Source: an uncultured Paracoccaceae bacterium
GTDB taxonomy: Bacteria; Pseudomonadota; Alphaproteobacteria; Rhodobacterales; Rhodobacteraceae
Assembly: GCA_947488175.1 (NCBI GenBank)
Contig: CANKYO010000002.1
Location: 372,001 to 436,000 of the forward strand
Reading direction: 5' to 3'
Length of the DNA: 64,000 nucleotides
Positions 8,533 through 18,074 of the stretch are shown here, piece after piece. Made by a program: the position numbers and the translations under genes. Within the stretch, counting starts at the first letter, position 1. Each line of letters opens with the position of its first letter. The notes under the pieces were generated by a model. That model was not told the origin of the DNA. It worked only from the letters and a program-made list of their open reading frames with translations, and ran no database searches.

Positions 8533-10031
8533 CAGATGGGCTTCTCTTTTCGGGGAAAATACTGGCAGATCTCAGCGATACGCTGACGCGACAAGAGCAG
8601 GATCGTTGGGACATAGATCAGGGTGGCCACCAGAAGTTGCAGCACCACCTGTGCCGTCTGGCCGGCTTCGGGTAACAGATATGGAACCGACAATACGCTG
8701 CCTGCCATAACCAGCGTCGCCGCAACCGGACGCAGAAAGCCCGACAGATAATCCAAAGGGCCGCATCCCAGCAGTCTGGTGGTCATGATGACAGATATGG
8801 GCCACAGCAACACACTCTTGCCGACCAACACCATCATCAGGGTCGGCAAGCCGTAGCGATATGTCAGCATGATGACCAGAACAGACGTACCTTGCTGAAC
8901 CAGTTGGTAATAGAACCACCATTGCGCCTTGCCCTGGCTCTTGATCAGTGATGCCTGCACAACACCAACCCCCGCCAGAACCCCGGCAACACAGAATAGC
9001 TGAACCGGAAATGCGGCGTGCCCCCATCTGTCATCCAGCAGAACATCCAGCAGATCCGGTATTGCAATTGCGACAATGCAAAACATCGGCATACTGACCG
9101 CAGCGGCGACAAAGCTCGCCATGCCAAAGGCTCTGACCGCCTTGTCCTGATCATCCTGCAGGGTCGACAACAGCGATAGCGTGACCGATGACAGCGCCCC
9201 GCCGACAAGCTGGGTCAGCATGGCGTAGAACCGCTGCGCGAACATGAAAACGCCTAGCATCGCCGTGCCGCCCAAGATACCGAGCACAAGGTGATCTAGC
9301 TTGATCATCGACAACATGCGATCACCGGATGCAAACAGGCCATAGCCTGAGATATCTTTCAGCGCCGTCAAGCCAACGGAACGACCAGGGCGCCAACGTG
9401 ACACCCAGAATGCCATGGCGCAGGACACTAGGCTTGCCGCGACCTGGCTTACGACAAGGGCCCAGTAACCATAGCCCGACAACAACATCGCAACACAGAT
9501 GATCACGCTGACAAGTGTCGCGACCGCAGTGCGCACGGCGATCAGCTTGAACTTCATCGACCTGATGATCATCGCGTTGGGAACGGCCGCCGCCATCTCA
9601 AGCGGGATCTTGAACGCAAGAACAGGCAGGATCGCCGCGATATCCGCATGGCCCAGCGCCCCGGCAATCACCGGGGCGGCCACAACCAGGGGGGCAAAAC
9701 AAAGCAGGCCGAATCCGATAGTCAGCCAAAACACCGTATCTGCATGGTTCTGTGTCAACACCTTGCGCTGTACCAGCGCCTCACCAAATGCCACAGGCGA
9801 AAAGGCGATGATGGAAATCACCAGACCGCTCGCCAATCCGACCAGGCCGAAATCGGCGGGTGACAGAAACAATGCGCTGACAAAGAACACGGCAGCAGCG
9901 CTGATTGTCGGGATCAGTGTCTGCAGCGACGACCACATCACGCCAAACACGGCAAGGGCGGACCGCCCTGATGTCAGATGAGGGTGATAGCCATTGAAAT
10001 CTGACTTTGCGATGGCGCTGGGGGAACGCAT
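8532..10031 (-). CDS. exoT: Lipid-linked oligosaccharide flippase, ExoT/Wzx-like
   Basis: A 499-residue polytopic membrane protein with about twelve to fourteen hydrophobic helices. It belongs to the polysaccharide transporter (MATE/MOP) superfamily and would move the finished repeat across the inner membrane to the polymerase. The N-terminal stretch with SSLQTLIPTISAAAVFFVSA and the early GLVGLA motif fit this family. I prefer the ATG at 10031 to a TTG at 10076, because the longer form would overlap the upstream gene by 35 bases. It lies in an operon exoY-exoF-exoT-exoV. Confidence 0.85.
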   Translation of the reverse strand: MRSPSAIAKSDFNGYHPHLTSGRSALAVFGVMWSSLQTLIPTISAAAVFFVSALFLSPADFGLVGLASGLVISIIAFSPVAFGEALVQRKVLTQNHADTVFWLTIGFGLLCFAPLVVAAPVIAGALGHADIAAILPVLAFKIPLEMAAAVPNAMIIRSMKFKLIAVRTAVATLVSVIICVAMLLSGYGYWALVVSQVAASLVSCAMAFWVSRWRPGRSVGLTALKDISGYGLFASGDRMLSMIKLDHLVLGILGGTAMLGVFMFAQRFYAMLTQLVGGALSSVTLSLLSTLQDDQDKAVRAFGMASFVAAAVSMPMFCIVAIAIPDLLDVLLDDRWGHAAFPVQLFCVAGVLAGVGVVQASLIKSQGKAQWWFYYQLVQQGTSVLVIMLTYRYGLPTLMMVLVGKSVLLWPISVIMTTRLLGCGPLDYLSGFLRPVAATLVMAGSVLSVPYLLPEAGQTAQVVLQLLVATLIYVPTILLLSRQRIAEICQYFPRKEKPI

Positions 10032-10041
10032 CGGCGATGCG

Positions 10042-11271
10042 TCAGTTTGACGGCGCGTCGGTGGCGACGTCCGCAAACATCACCTCGACCACGTCGCCGG
10101 GCATCAGGATGGTCGCAACGTCACCTGCGAATGTACTGCCACCATCGCGGGCGCGGGTCACGGTATAACTGACCTCTGCCGTTGCGGGATCCATTTCTGG
10201 CATCAAGCTGGCATGCCGCCCCGCCGCAGCAGCAAGCAAGTCATACTGACCGGCAAGCTGCGCTTCGGTTTCGGCGATATTGGTGTTGACCTCTTGCAGC
10301 GTGGCCGCGTTCTCCTCGTTGCGCAGGGCAAGCAATAAGCCCTCGCTGCGTTCCAGCGCCTGCATTTCCTGCCGCGCCAGCAGGATGGATCGCTCGATGT
10401 CCAGCAGACGGCTTTCCAGATCGTTGACATAGCTCAACCGCTCGAACACCCGGATCGGTGTGGTCAGGCCACGTTCGACCAGGTCTTCGCTGCGCCCCAG
10501 TTCCGCCTTCCCGGCCCCAAGCTGGGCACGGTTTGTCGCCAACTTGTCTTCCAGCACACCCATCGCTTCATTGAGCGAGGCGCGGGCCCGCGCGAGCGAG
10601 GTCAGTTCGTGATCGTAGCGGGCATTGCGCGCAGTCAGAATAGCCTCCTCTGCCGCCCACGCGGCTGGATCTAGGGTTCCGTCTGGGTTTTCGACCGTCT
10701 CAGCGCCCCCAAGTTCAGCCGTCAGGCGGGCGCGTTTCGCTGTCAGATACATCAACTCATTTTGCAGAACGCTGATCGTGCCTCGGGCGCTGAGAAAGTT
10801 ACGCTCCTCCCCGGCAACTGGTTTGATCCCCACAAGGCCACCGGCCAATGCCGTGGCCTGCAAGACTGTCAGGGCCGGTTTATAATCATAGGCGCCAGGG
10901 CTTTGCACCTGACCGGAGACATAGATCGGAGCATAACTTTCCACGCTGACCGCGACCCGGGCGCTCTGACCGATCCCAACATAAGGCGTCATGGCGGCCT
11001 CGACCGCGCTTGCAATTTCTGCCGTTGTCAGTTCCGCGGCGGTTAAGGCACCTGCCAAAGGCAACGCGATGTTGCCATCGGCGTCGACCGGGTAACTGCC
11101 TGACATGTTCGGAACATCTGCAACAACCGTATTGATCTCATCCCAGATCGCGACCTGCACATTCAGGTGGTCATTGACGCCCACGCGGTATCCATCGGCC
11201 ACCGCAATCGTGGCCACTACCAAAGCATAAACACCCAAAAGGCATCCAATGAAGCGTCTTAACGGCATCAT
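10042..11271 (-). CDS. exoF: Outer membrane polysaccharide export protein, ExoF/Wza-like
   Basis: A 409-residue exported protein with a hydrophobic signal sequence (about residues 8-25). An N-terminal polysaccharide export domain follows (YRVGVNDHLNVQV onward), then an SLBB-type segment (PIYVSGQVQSPGAYDY). A long alanine- and glutamate-rich helical region (about 170-345) is predicted to be coiled coil. This layout is that of ExoF, which forms the periplasmic and outer membrane part of the export channel. No lipobox cysteine is visible. It follows exoY by 16 bases. Confidence 0.85.
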   Translation of the reverse strand: MMPLRRFIGCLLGVYALVVATIAVADGYRVGVNDHLNVQVAIWDEINTVVADVPNMSGSYPVDADGNIALPLAGALTAAELTTAEIASAVEAAMTPYVGIGQSARVAVSVESYAPIYVSGQVQSPGAYDYKPALTVLQATALAGGLVGIKPVAGEERNFLSARGTISVLQNELMYLTAKRARLTAELGGAETVENPDGTLDPAAWAAEEAILTARNARYDHELTSLARARASLNEAMGVLEDKLATNRAQLGAGKAELGRSEDLVERGLTTPIRVFERLSYVNDLESRLLDIERSILLARQEMQALERSEGLLLALRNEENAATLQEVNTNIAETEAQLAGQYDLLAAAAGRHASLMPEMDPATAEVSYTVTRARDGGSTFAGDVATILMPGDVVEVMFADVATDAPSN

Positions 11272-11287
11272 GCATCCAGAACTGGGA

Positions 11288-12004
11288 TCAATACGATCCC
11301 TTAGAGAGCAACACGGCGGGAACCGTGCGGGCGATGATCAACAGGTCCTGCGAAAACGACCAACGCTGCACATAGCTGGTATCGAACGCGATCCGTTCGT
11401 CGTAGGTGGTATCGCTGCGGCCACTGATCTGCCAAAGGCCGGTTAGTCCGGGGCGACTGCGCAGATAGTGGGGCGCCGCGCTGCCATAGATATCAAGTTC
11501 GTCCTGCACGACCGGACGCGGCCCAACAAGGCTCATGTCGCCGCGTATCACGTTGATCAGTTGTGGCAACTCATCAACGCTATAGGCGCGCATTACGGAA
11601 CCAATGCGGGTCACCCTGGGATCGTCGCGCAGTTTTCGGTTCTGCTCCCACTCCACCTTTTCATCGGGATGGTCAGCAAGATAGCTTTCAAGGACCGCGT
11701 CACCGTTGGTCACCATGGTCCGGAACTTCCAGCATCGGAAGCTTCTGCCACCATTGCCGACCCGGATATGACCATAAAGGACGGGGCCGGTGGACGACAC
11801 TTTGACCGCCAACGCCACCAAAGCAAAAAGCGGCAACAACCCGATCAATCCACAGGTTGCCAAACACAGATCAAAGATACGTTTTGTCCAGCCACCTGTG
11901 ACAGAGGCTTTTGAAATCGCAACTGTCGCAGTCCGCTTGGCCCCAAATTCCTGCAAGTGTTTTTCGTCGAGAGCGGTAAAACCCACACTTTCCAAAGTCG
12001 GCAT
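11288..12004 (-). CDS. exoY: Priming sugar transferase, ExoY-like (undecaprenyl-phosphate galactose phosphotransferase)
   Basis: A 238-residue bacterial sugar transferase that loads the first sugar phosphate on undecaprenyl phosphate. One membrane helix (about 46-66) precedes the catalytic domain with FRCWKFRTM, VDELPQLINV and the MSLVGPRP motif. The RPGLTGLWQ segment is also present. The ATG at 12004 is chosen because AGGAG (complement of 12012-12016) sits seven bases upstream; the longer in-frame starts at 12046 and 12058 lack such a site. As first gene of the exoYFTV operon it commits precursors to the polymer. Confidence 0.9.
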   Translation of the reverse strand: MPTLESVGFTALDEKHLQEFGAKRTATVAISKASVTGGWTKRIFDLCLATCGLIGLLPLFALVALAVKVSSTGPVLYGHIRVGNGGRSFRCWKFRTMVTNGDAVLESYLADHPDEKVEWEQNRKLRDDPRVTRIGSVMRAYSVDELPQLINVIRGDMSLVGPRPVVQDELDIYGSAAPHYLRSRPGLTGLWQISGRSDTTYDERIAFDTSYVQRWSFSQDLLIIARTVPAVLLSKGSY

Positions 12005-12419
12005 CGGCACACTCCTGAGTTTCGCGATTACGATGATCTTACTCATTGTTATCGTCAAATGTGCAATTGCAGCATTTCATCCACACGTTGAAAGAAAACG
12101 GCGAGAAACCGCCATTGCATCTGCCGGCGCCATGCAGTGAATGCCTATTGTTTCTACATTGAGATCAATATGATGCATCTGTTTCCATTTTTTTGTTACA
12201 TAATATCAGTGTGTTAAGTGGCATTGCCGGATTTCCGCGCGTTTGGTGTCAAAAATACGCCGATGGCAAAGGTGAGGCCCAGACAATCCACGCCAATTCG
12301 CGCTCGAATCTGCACTGCAGCATAAACGCCCTCATGACGTGCAGTTTGATCCGCTAGACTCGTCGGCGAATCCTGCGCGATTCCCGCCAGAGACGAGACC
12401 CAGACAAGGGGCCAGACCA
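12005..12419. promoter_or_regulatory. Divergent intergenic region between exoY and the sulfotransferase gene
   Basis: This 415-base gap separates two divergent genes and must hold the promoters of the exoY operon (minus) and the sulfotransferase (plus). An AT-rich patch at about 12140-12215, with a run of T and the 8-base palindrome GATGCATC (near 12172-12179), stands out from the surrounding GC-rich DNA. I see no convincing gene. I cannot assign exact -35/-10 boxes. Confidence 0.5.
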
Positions 12420-13271
12420 ATGTCAGATTTCACTCAAAAACCGGACATTCCGGATGGCTTGTGGCAGCGCCAGTTTGATCCGGCCCATGACTTTCCCAAA
12501 ACCGACCCTGCGATAAAAGTGGCCCTTTGCACGACACCGCGATGTGGCAGCCATTTTCTGGGTCATCAGTTACACGCCACCCACGCGTTCGGCTATCCGC
12601 TGGAATATCTCAACCCCGGTAACTGGGATGTCTGGACACAGCGGGCGGGCAACATGAACACGCTTGATTTCATCAAGTCGGTGCGGACAGGTCCCAATGG
12701 CGTATTCGCCATTAAACTCCATCACGAACACCTGTCCGATTTTCTCAGAGAAGAGCCGGAGCCGCTGACATATAAGTTCATCCATCTTTGTCGGCGCGAC
12801 CTGATCAAACAGGCGATTTCCTTTGCCCGCGCCCAACAGACCGGTGCCTGGATTTCAGATATGCCCGAAACAGCGCCGGCCCGGTATGACCGTAGGCTGA
12901 TCGCAGCCAAGGTCGATGCAATTTCGCGTGGCAATGCGGATTGGCAAAGCTTCCTACGCAGCGTGGGGATCAACCCGCTGCAACTCTATTACGAGGATAT
13001 CGTCGCAGACGCGCCAGCAGCCATTGCCCAAATCGCGGATTATCTGGATGTGGATATCAGCCAAGTAGACGCCGCCCCACCATCATTCTCTCCCCAAAAG
13101 CAAAAGAAGACCTATCAGGAAGACTGGGGTGCAAAGTTCGCCGCAGATAACAGGGCGGCACTGGCATCCGGGCGTGCAGTTCCTGGTGTTGTAGAGGGCG
13201 GTAGGCCAGCGTCTGTATCGCCGCGCCTCAAGAAGATGGCAAAACGCCTGATGAGAAAGGCTGCGACCTAA
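12420..13271 (+). CDS. Stf0-type sulfotransferase
   Basis: A 283-residue cytosolic sulfotransferase that would transfer sulfate from PAPS to a sugar hydroxyl. The 5'-phosphosulfate loop TTPRCGSHFL lies at about residues 40-49. The 3'-phosphate binding region CRRDLIKQAISFARA follows near 124-138, and the ELYYEDI-like segment (LQLYYEDI) is typical of trehalose 2-sulfotransferase relatives. The start at 12420 is preferred over an upstream in-frame ATG at 12339 because homology-like sequence begins only here. Lying between exoY and an ExoL-like gene, it may sulfate the exopolysaccharide or a precursor; the acceptor is not known. Its 3' end overlaps the convergent gene by four bases. Confidence 0.8.
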   Translation: MSDFTQKPDIPDGLWQRQFDPAHDFPKTDPAIKVALCTTPRCGSHFLGHQLHATHAFGYPLEYLNPGNWDVWTQRAGNMNTLDFIKSVRTGPNGVFAIKLHHEHLSDFLREEPEPLTYKFIHLCRRDLIKQAISFARAQQTGAWISDMPETAPARYDRRLIAAKVDAISRGNADWQSFLRSVGINPLQLYYEDIVADAPAAIAQIADYLDVDISQVDAAPPSFSPQKQKKTYQEDWGAKFAADNRAALASGRAVPGVVEGGRPASVSPRLKKMAKRLMRKAAT

Positions 13272-14401
13272 TCCCCTGCCTGCATCACCGGGGTCAACGC
13301 ATCCTGAATATCTGCGGGGCGCAGCATAAAACGGGCGTCATCCATCGCCAACAGACGTTGCGATATCTCCTCAATCCGATCCCGATCCAGATCTTCCAGC
13401 ATATCAATCAAAGCGGCCGCTGTCGGCTGATCGATGGCAAAGCCAAGGCCATCCGCCGCGACCTTGCGCCCTGTTTCGGTGTCAGCAACCGCAATGGACG
13501 GGCAGCCAAACCAGCTTGCTTCATAGATCCGATTGGGCAGCAGCCAATCCGAATTTGCCCCCCGTTGCCAAAGATCTTGCGCCCAGACCAGATCACAACC
13601 GGCGTATACATCGGCCAGCCCGGTGGGATAGTCATAAGTGCCGAAATAGGTGACGTTATCACGCTTGGCGATTTCATCGTCGAAATCCGGCACGGCATGC
13701 CGATGCACATTCCCATGAATACGCAAGGTGATCCTGTCGCCAAAATGATCGGCCGCTTGCATCAATACTCTCAGGCTCGGCGCGCAGCGGATCGAACCGA
13801 CCCAGCCAAGCGCAAGCACCGCGCCGGGCTTGCGTCTTTTCGGTCGGGCGACCGGGGGTCCCTCAAACCACAGCTTGTTTTCGACGATACTATGTGGTCC
13901 GCGATAGTTCTGGATGGCCGCGAAGTAGTGCGTGACAAACCCGGGCGAGGATACGATCAGCAACTGGGTACGCACCAATAACCGCCTTTCGCACCAGCGC
14001 ATGACCGTGCCGACCGGACCAGATTTCGTGAACAACCCGTGGATATCAAGACACTCATAAACCAACGGGACATCGCGCATGCCGCACAGGCTTTTAGCCG
14101 CCCACGCGACCACCAGCAGATCAAAGTTGCGCGCGATAATCAGGTCAACACTCTTAAGCGCATCGCGCTTCCGTACGACAATTCGGATTGCGCGCAAAAT
14201 GCCTATGATCCGTTTGCCATAGCTTTCATTCGCCACAAAGCCGAGATCGATATTGGCCCAGTCAGGGGTGAACTGCGCATTCATGTTGCCGCGCCGAAAC
14301 GCAGCAGAGATAACATCATGCCCCAGCATCTTGAGGCTCCGGATACGCCGGATTTGCGATGCTTCGGTCAGATCAAATGCAAAAACAAGGATACGGGCCA
14401 C
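13268..14401 (-). CDS. exoL: Family 4-type glycosyltransferase, ExoL-like
   Basis: A 377-residue glycosyltransferase of GT-B appearance. It has an N-terminal FAFDLTEASQIRRIRSL segment resembling ExoL, and a C-terminal donor domain with NRIYEASWFGCPSIAVAD, where the glutamate corresponds to the EX7E region. It would add a sugar to the repeat using a nucleotide sugar donor. The start is a GTG at 14401 with AGGG about ten bases upstream. It is transcribed alone, with 288 bases to the next gene and a convergent sulfotransferase behind it. The specific ExoL assignment is tentative. Confidence 0.65.
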   Translation of the reverse strand: MARILVFAFDLTEASQIRRIRSLKMLGHDVISAAFRRGNMNAQFTPDWANIDLGFVANESYGKRIIGILRAIRIVVRKRDALKSVDLIIARNFDLLVVAWAAKSLCGMRDVPLVYECLDIHGLFTKSGPVGTVMRWCERRLLVRTQLLIVSSPGFVTHYFAAIQNYRGPHSIVENKLWFEGPPVARPKRRKPGAVLALGWVGSIRCAPSLRVLMQAADHFGDRITLRIHGNVHRHAVPDFDDEIAKRDNVTYFGTYDYPTGLADVYAGCDLVWAQDLWQRGANSDWLLPNRIYEASWFGCPSIAVADTETGRKVAADGLGFAIDQPTAAALIDMLEDLDRDRIEEISQRLLAMDDARFMLRPADIQDALTPVMQAGD

Positions 14402-14594
14402 GCGTGATATTCCCTGCTGGCCCGCTTCCGGGCGGTCTACGCCGTGTTCGTCAGACAGCAGCGTTGACCGACCCCCAACCTGATGTCAAACGCCCGCGGA
14501 TGGGTGGCAATGGACCTCGGCGCAAGGTCGCCGACAACCGCATGTGGCATGGGCAACGGACAAACGATGGTTAACCCGTCCGGCGCCGGTGCCA

Positions 14595-14640
14595 CAAATG
14601 AAGAGGCCCCCGAAGTAACATCCGGGGGCCTCCTCATTTG
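14595..14640 (-). terminator. Long hairpin downstream of the quinoprotein dehydrogenase gene
   Basis: Outer arms CAAATGA/TCATTTG (14595-14601, 14634-14640) and inner arms GAGGCCCCCG/CGGGGGCCTC (14603-14612, 14623-14632) make a nearly perfect 18-base stem with one mismatch and a ten-base loop. It lies 50 bases after the dehydrogenase stop. There is no strong U-tract on either side, so it could also be an mRNA 3' stabiliser. Confidence 0.7.
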
Positions 14641-14689
14641 CAACTGGTTGATTCAGGTCATCGCTACACGGCAAATACCACCTGTCAGC

Positions 14690-16456
14690 TCAATTCGCCG
14701 CAAGCTGCTGCGGCAACCGGAATGTCCACAGTAGACCACCCTGATTGAGGTAGTTCACCTTCTGCGCGACCTCGCCACCCCAGAGCGGTACAGCACCGCC
14801 CCAGCCGGAAATGACCGTGACATATTGCTCACCATCCTGCTCCCAGGTGATCGGCTGGCCGACGATCCCGGAACCCGTCTGGAACGACCACAGCACCTCT
14901 CCGGTCTGGTCGTCAAACGCCATGAACTCACCCTCTGGTGTACCGGTAAAGACCAGACCGCCAGCCGTGGTCATCACACCACCCCAAAGCGGGGCAGGGT
15001 TCTGGTATTCCCAGACGATATCGCCGGTGTCAGGGTCAATCGCCTTCAGGCTACCGATATGATCCTCATAGTTCGGCTTGATCGTAAACCCGGACCCCAG
15101 ATAGGCCGCACCCTGCTTGTAGGTGATCGGCTCGTTCCAGATATCCATGCCCCATTCATTGGACGGCACATAGAACAGACCGGTCACAGGCGAATGCGCC
15201 ATCGGCATCCAGTTCTTGCCACCCAGGAACGATGGCGAGGCAAAGACCACCTCACCCTTGTTGCCATCCGTGGACTCAGATGGGTCACCCGGGCGGTTAT
15301 CCTCGACAAAGATCGGACGCCCGGTCTCATCAATTCCTTCCGCCCAGCTGATATCCTTGACGAAAGGCACAGCGGAAACAAACGCACCATCCTCGCGGTT
15401 CAGCACGTAGAAGAACCCGTTGCGGTCAGCGGTGGCAAAGCGGTCATTGCCGTCGCGGTCGGTATAGGCCACGACCTCGTTCACACCATCATAATCCCAG
15501 CCTTCGCGTGGGGTGGTCTGGAAATGCCACTTGATCTCACCATTTGACGGATCGATGCCAAGGCGGGAGGCGGCATAAAGGTTATCACCGGCATTGCCGT
15601 CAGTGGGGGTGCCTGCATTGCGCAACCAGCTGTTCCACGGGGCAGGGTTACCCGTACCAAATACCAGTGTATCGGTGTCAGCGTCGTATGAGCCGCCGAG
15701 CCATGTGGCACCGCCACCGGTCTTCCACATATCGCCGGGCCACGTGGCGTTCAGCTCACCCGTCATGGTGCTTTCTTCGCCGTTCAGCTCGCCCATATGG
15801 CCTTCGATCACGGGGCGGCGCCAGACCAGATCACCGGTTTCAGCGTCGCGGGCTTCGACCGCGCCAACGATCCCGAACTCACCACCGGAATTGCCGGTAA
15901 TGATCAGACCATTCACGATCAGCGGGGCGGCGGTATAGCTGTAACCGGCCTTATAATCAGCGATTTTCTTGTTCCAGACGACATCGCCAGTGTCCTTGTT
16001 CAGGGCCACAATCCGGGCATCCAATGTACCGAAATAGATGTTGTCGCCATAGATGGCAGCACCCCGGTTCACCACATCGCAGCAGGGCAGGATGCCTTCG
16101 GGCAGACGGGCATCATATTGCCAGATCTCGCGACCGGTTTTCACGTCAATGGCGTAAAGGCGGCTGTAGGACCCGGTGATATACATCACCCCGTCGTGCA
16201 CGATGGGCTGCGTTTCCTGTCCGCGCTGCTTTTCGCCGCCCAGCGAAAACGCCCAGGCCGGCACCAGATTTTCCACATTGTCGCGGTTCAGAATATCAAG
16301 TGGAGAGTGGCGCTGCAGATGTCGCCCCATCCCGTTTGTCAGCACATCCCCGGTGGATGCGGTATCATTCAAGAGCATCTCTTCGGTCACTTCAGCCTGC
16401 GCCAGGCTCGCCGATATCAATGCAGCCGTTGCGGCCAATACGAAGCGTTTCATCAT
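14690..16456 (-). CDS. PQQ-dependent alcohol dehydrogenase, lanthanide type (ExaF/PedH/XoxF-like)
   Basis: A periplasmic quinoprotein of 588 residues with a signal peptide ending near SLAQA (residue 21). Repeated tryptophan-docking segments ([48 protein letters not shown]) mark an eight-bladed propeller. The vicinal disulfide Cys125-Cys126, metal ligands Glu193 and Asn270, catalytic Asp321 and the extra Asp323 are all visible. The second Asp is the established signature of lanthanide-dependent members. The [12 protein letters not shown] segment resembles ethanol-type ExaF/PedH more than strict methanol XoxF, so short or aromatic alcohols are the likely substrates. Electrons probably pass to the cytochrome c at 26310. 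Confidence 0.9.
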   Translation of the reverse strand: MMKRFVLAATAALISASLAQAEVTEEMLLNDTASTGDVLTNGMGRHLQRHSPLDILNRDNVENLVPAWAFSLGGEKQRGQETQPIVHDGVMYITGSYSRLYAIDVKTGREIWQYDARLPEGILPCCDVVNRGAAIYGDNIYFGTLDARIVALNKDTGDVVWNKKIADYKAGYSYTAAPLIVNGLIITGNSGGEFGIVGAVEARDAETGDLVWRRPVIEGHMGELNGEESTMTGELNATWPGDMWKTGGGATWLGGSYDADTDTLVFGTGNPAPWNSWLRNAGTPTDGNAGDNLYAASRLGIDPSNGEIKWHFQTTPREGWDYDGVNEVVAYTDRDGNDRFATADRNGFFYVLNREDGAFVSAVPFVKDISWAEGIDETGRPIFVEDNRPGDPSESTDGNKGEVVFASPSFLGGKNWMPMAHSPVTGLFYVPSNEWGMDIWNEPITYKQGAAYLGSGFTIKPNYEDHIGSLKAIDPDTGDIVWEYQNPAPLWGGVMTTAGGLVFTGTPEGEFMAFDDQTGEVLWSFQTGSGIVGQPITWEQDGEQYVTVISGWGGAVPLWGGEVAQKVNYLNQGGLLWTFRLPQQLAAN

Positions 16457-16546
16457 TGCTCCTCCCTCTCCCGTTCATAAGCGAAACAAGCCCGCCCCGC
16501 AGGACAGACTCTTGCCCGTTCAGTATTCTCCCAAAGCCCCCACCGG

Positions 16547-16563
16547 GATATAGAACCTTGGTC
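16547..16563 (-). promoter_or_regulatory. Candidate regulatory element upstream of the quinoprotein dehydrogenase
   Basis: Read toward the dehydrogenase this is ACCAAGGTTCTATATC, ending about 90 bases before its start codon. It matches 15 of 16 bases with the element at 26230-26245 before the cytochrome c gene. The core ACCWWGGT is close to a palindrome, as expected for a dimeric regulator. The regulator is not identified. Confidence 0.5.
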
Positions 16564-16666
16564 ATACGACCATCCGGCGCTTGACCCCCGCCCGGGCACA
16601 ATCCGCAAGAAACGGAATGCGGTTGCGATCACTGCCCCCTAAACCTGGCGAAAAAGGGGGTCCGGG

Positions 16667-17386
16667 ATGGAACAATTTCTTCTGATCCATGGCAGTTGGC
16701 ACGGCGCATGGTGCTGGCACAAGATTGCACCGCGCCTGATCGCGGCAGGGCATAGCGTCATCGTGCCCGATCTTCTCGGGCGCGGGGCAAACCGACGATG
16801 GTCTCACCTTGTCAGCCTCAACGCGATGGTGCGGCATATCGGCAGGACCCTGCGGCAGGATCGTCAGACAACAATTGTCGTGCACAGCCGATACGGCGTC
16901 CTTGCCTCCGCATTGTCGGAAGCCTACCCCGACCGGATCAAACGCGTCGTCTATCTGGCCGCTTTCATGATCCCCCACAATCGGATGGCAGCGCCCTACT
17001 TTGCAGCGGACAAAGGCTCGCTGTTGCAATCCCATATCACGGTCAGCAAGGCCGGTCTTTGGGACTGGCTCGATCCGGCGATTTATCGTGAAGGCCTCTA
17101 TCACGATTGCACAGAGGATGACGTGACGCTCGCATCCAGCCTGCTTTGCCGCGAACCGCTGCGTCCGGCCCTGACCCGGCTGAAACTGTCGGCAGACAGA
17201 TACGGGGTGGTCCCACGCGCCTATATCCGCCTGACCGAAGACCGCGCGGTGACGCCGCAGCTACAGGATAAATGCATCGAAAAGGTCGGGGCCGACAGGG
17301 TTGAGGACATCAAGGCAAGCCATTCAGCATATTTTTCCAGGCCTGACGTGCTTACACAGACCATTCTCTCGATCTGCCGATCGTGA
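16667..17386 (+). CDS. Alpha/beta hydrolase, esterase/hydroxynitrile lyase-like family
   Basis: A 239-residue cytosolic protein with the family-typical opening FLLIHGSWHGAWCW (oxyanion hole). Its nucleophile elbow VHSRYG contains the serine near residue 74, while the first glycine of the usual G-x-S-x-G is a valine. A histidine in KASHSAYFS near the C terminus is the probable catalytic base. A carboxylester is the likely substrate. It is divergent from the quinoprotein dehydrogenase with a 210-base shared upstream region, so it may act on esters or products linked to that pathway. No signal peptide is seen. The start at 16667 is preceded by a purine-rich AAAAAGGGGG. Confidence 0.7.
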   Translation: MEQFLLIHGSWHGAWCWHKIAPRLIAAGHSVIVPDLLGRGANRRWSHLVSLNAMVRHIGRTLRQDRQTTIVVHSRYGVLASALSEAYPDRIKRVVYLAAFMIPHNRMAAPYFAADKGSLLQSHITVSKAGLWDWLDPAIYREGLYHDCTEDDVTLASSLLCREPLRPALTRLKLSADRYGVVPRAYIRLTEDRAVTPQLQDKCIEKVGADRVEDIKASHSAYFSRPDVLTQTILSICRS

Positions 17387-17411
17387 CCTGCATCTGCCCG
17401 TCAGACCCCCT

Positions 17412-17421
17412 GACCTTGGTC
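17412..17421. promoter_or_regulatory. Copy of the ACCWWGGT element before the 17478 gene
   Basis: GACCTTGGTC lies in the 91-base gap between the esterase and the small secreted protein, 56 bases before the latter's start. It shares the symmetric core seen at 16555-16563, 26201-26210 and 26230-26238. It lacks the TATA-like extension of those sites. Confidence 0.4.
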
Positions 17422-17477
17422 ATGCAGCGCGCCGCGCCAAACATCGTTATCCTGTCTGCGCAACAGGGGGAGTTTTC

Positions 17478-18002
17478 ATGCGCGTTATTGTTCTGGCGTT
17501 GGTGGCCAGCCTGGTTGGGTCCGTCGCAATGGCCGACACCCGCATTGTTTATGCCGAGGACGGGCAGGGCGACCGGATCGCGATTGCGACGGTCGACGTG
17601 ACCGACGCCGGGACCTACCGCATCACCATGAACGGCGATGCCTTCACCGATCATTTCCTGTCCATGCGCCCGTTCAAATGCCTTGAGGGGCCGGGCAAAC
17701 ACTGGTGCCACGTCCCGTACCCATACGACATCAACCGCGATATCTCCGCCGACCTGACTGATCTGGAATATGACCTGATGTTCGTCTGGAAGGACGCAAC
17801 CGATTACGGGATCAACATGTGGAACGGGGTCTATTACCGGCTGTCAGAAGATGACGGCATCCTGACAGGCGAACTGCTCGAAATGGATATGGACCTGCTG
17901 TCAGCGCCACCGCCGCAGGGCGAGTTGCGCCCACTGCGCCCGCAAGACCTGCATGAAAGCGACCCGGCCAGTCACTGGCTCCCCCGCATCGTGATTGAAT
18001 AG
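17478..18002 (+). CDS. Exported protein of unknown function in the quinoprotein island
   Basis: A 174-residue protein whose first 19 residues (MRVIVLALVASLVGSVAMA) form a clear signal peptide, so it should be periplasmic. The mature part is acidic, has two cysteines near residues 76 and 83 (FKCLEGPGKHWCHVPYPYD) that could form a disulfide, and has several tryptophan and tyrosine residues. I do not recognise a family. The ATG at 17478 follows a GGGGGAG ribosome site; longer in-frame starts would run into the esterase gene. It sits between the dehydrogenase block and the ABC genes, so a periplasmic accessory role is possible but unproven. Confidence 0.65.
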   Translation: MRVIVLALVASLVGSVAMADTRIVYAEDGQGDRIAIATVDVTDAGTYRITMNGDAFTDHFLSMRPFKCLEGPGKHWCHVPYPYDINRDISADLTDLEYDLMFVWKDATDYGINMWNGVYYRLSEDDGILTGELLEMDMDLLSAPPPQGELRPLRPQDLHESDPASHWLPRIVIE

Positions 18003-18074
18003 GGCGCACCCGCCTTTGGTCGTATTCCGGTCGCCCGCGATACTGCTAGTCTGATCCCAAACAGGGAGGCACCA

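Noticed and set aside
14690..16456. Dehydrogenase called as a strict methanol dehydrogenase XoxF
   Set aside because: The lanthanide Asp is present but the GNPAPWN region looks more like ExaF/PedH, so I left the substrate open.
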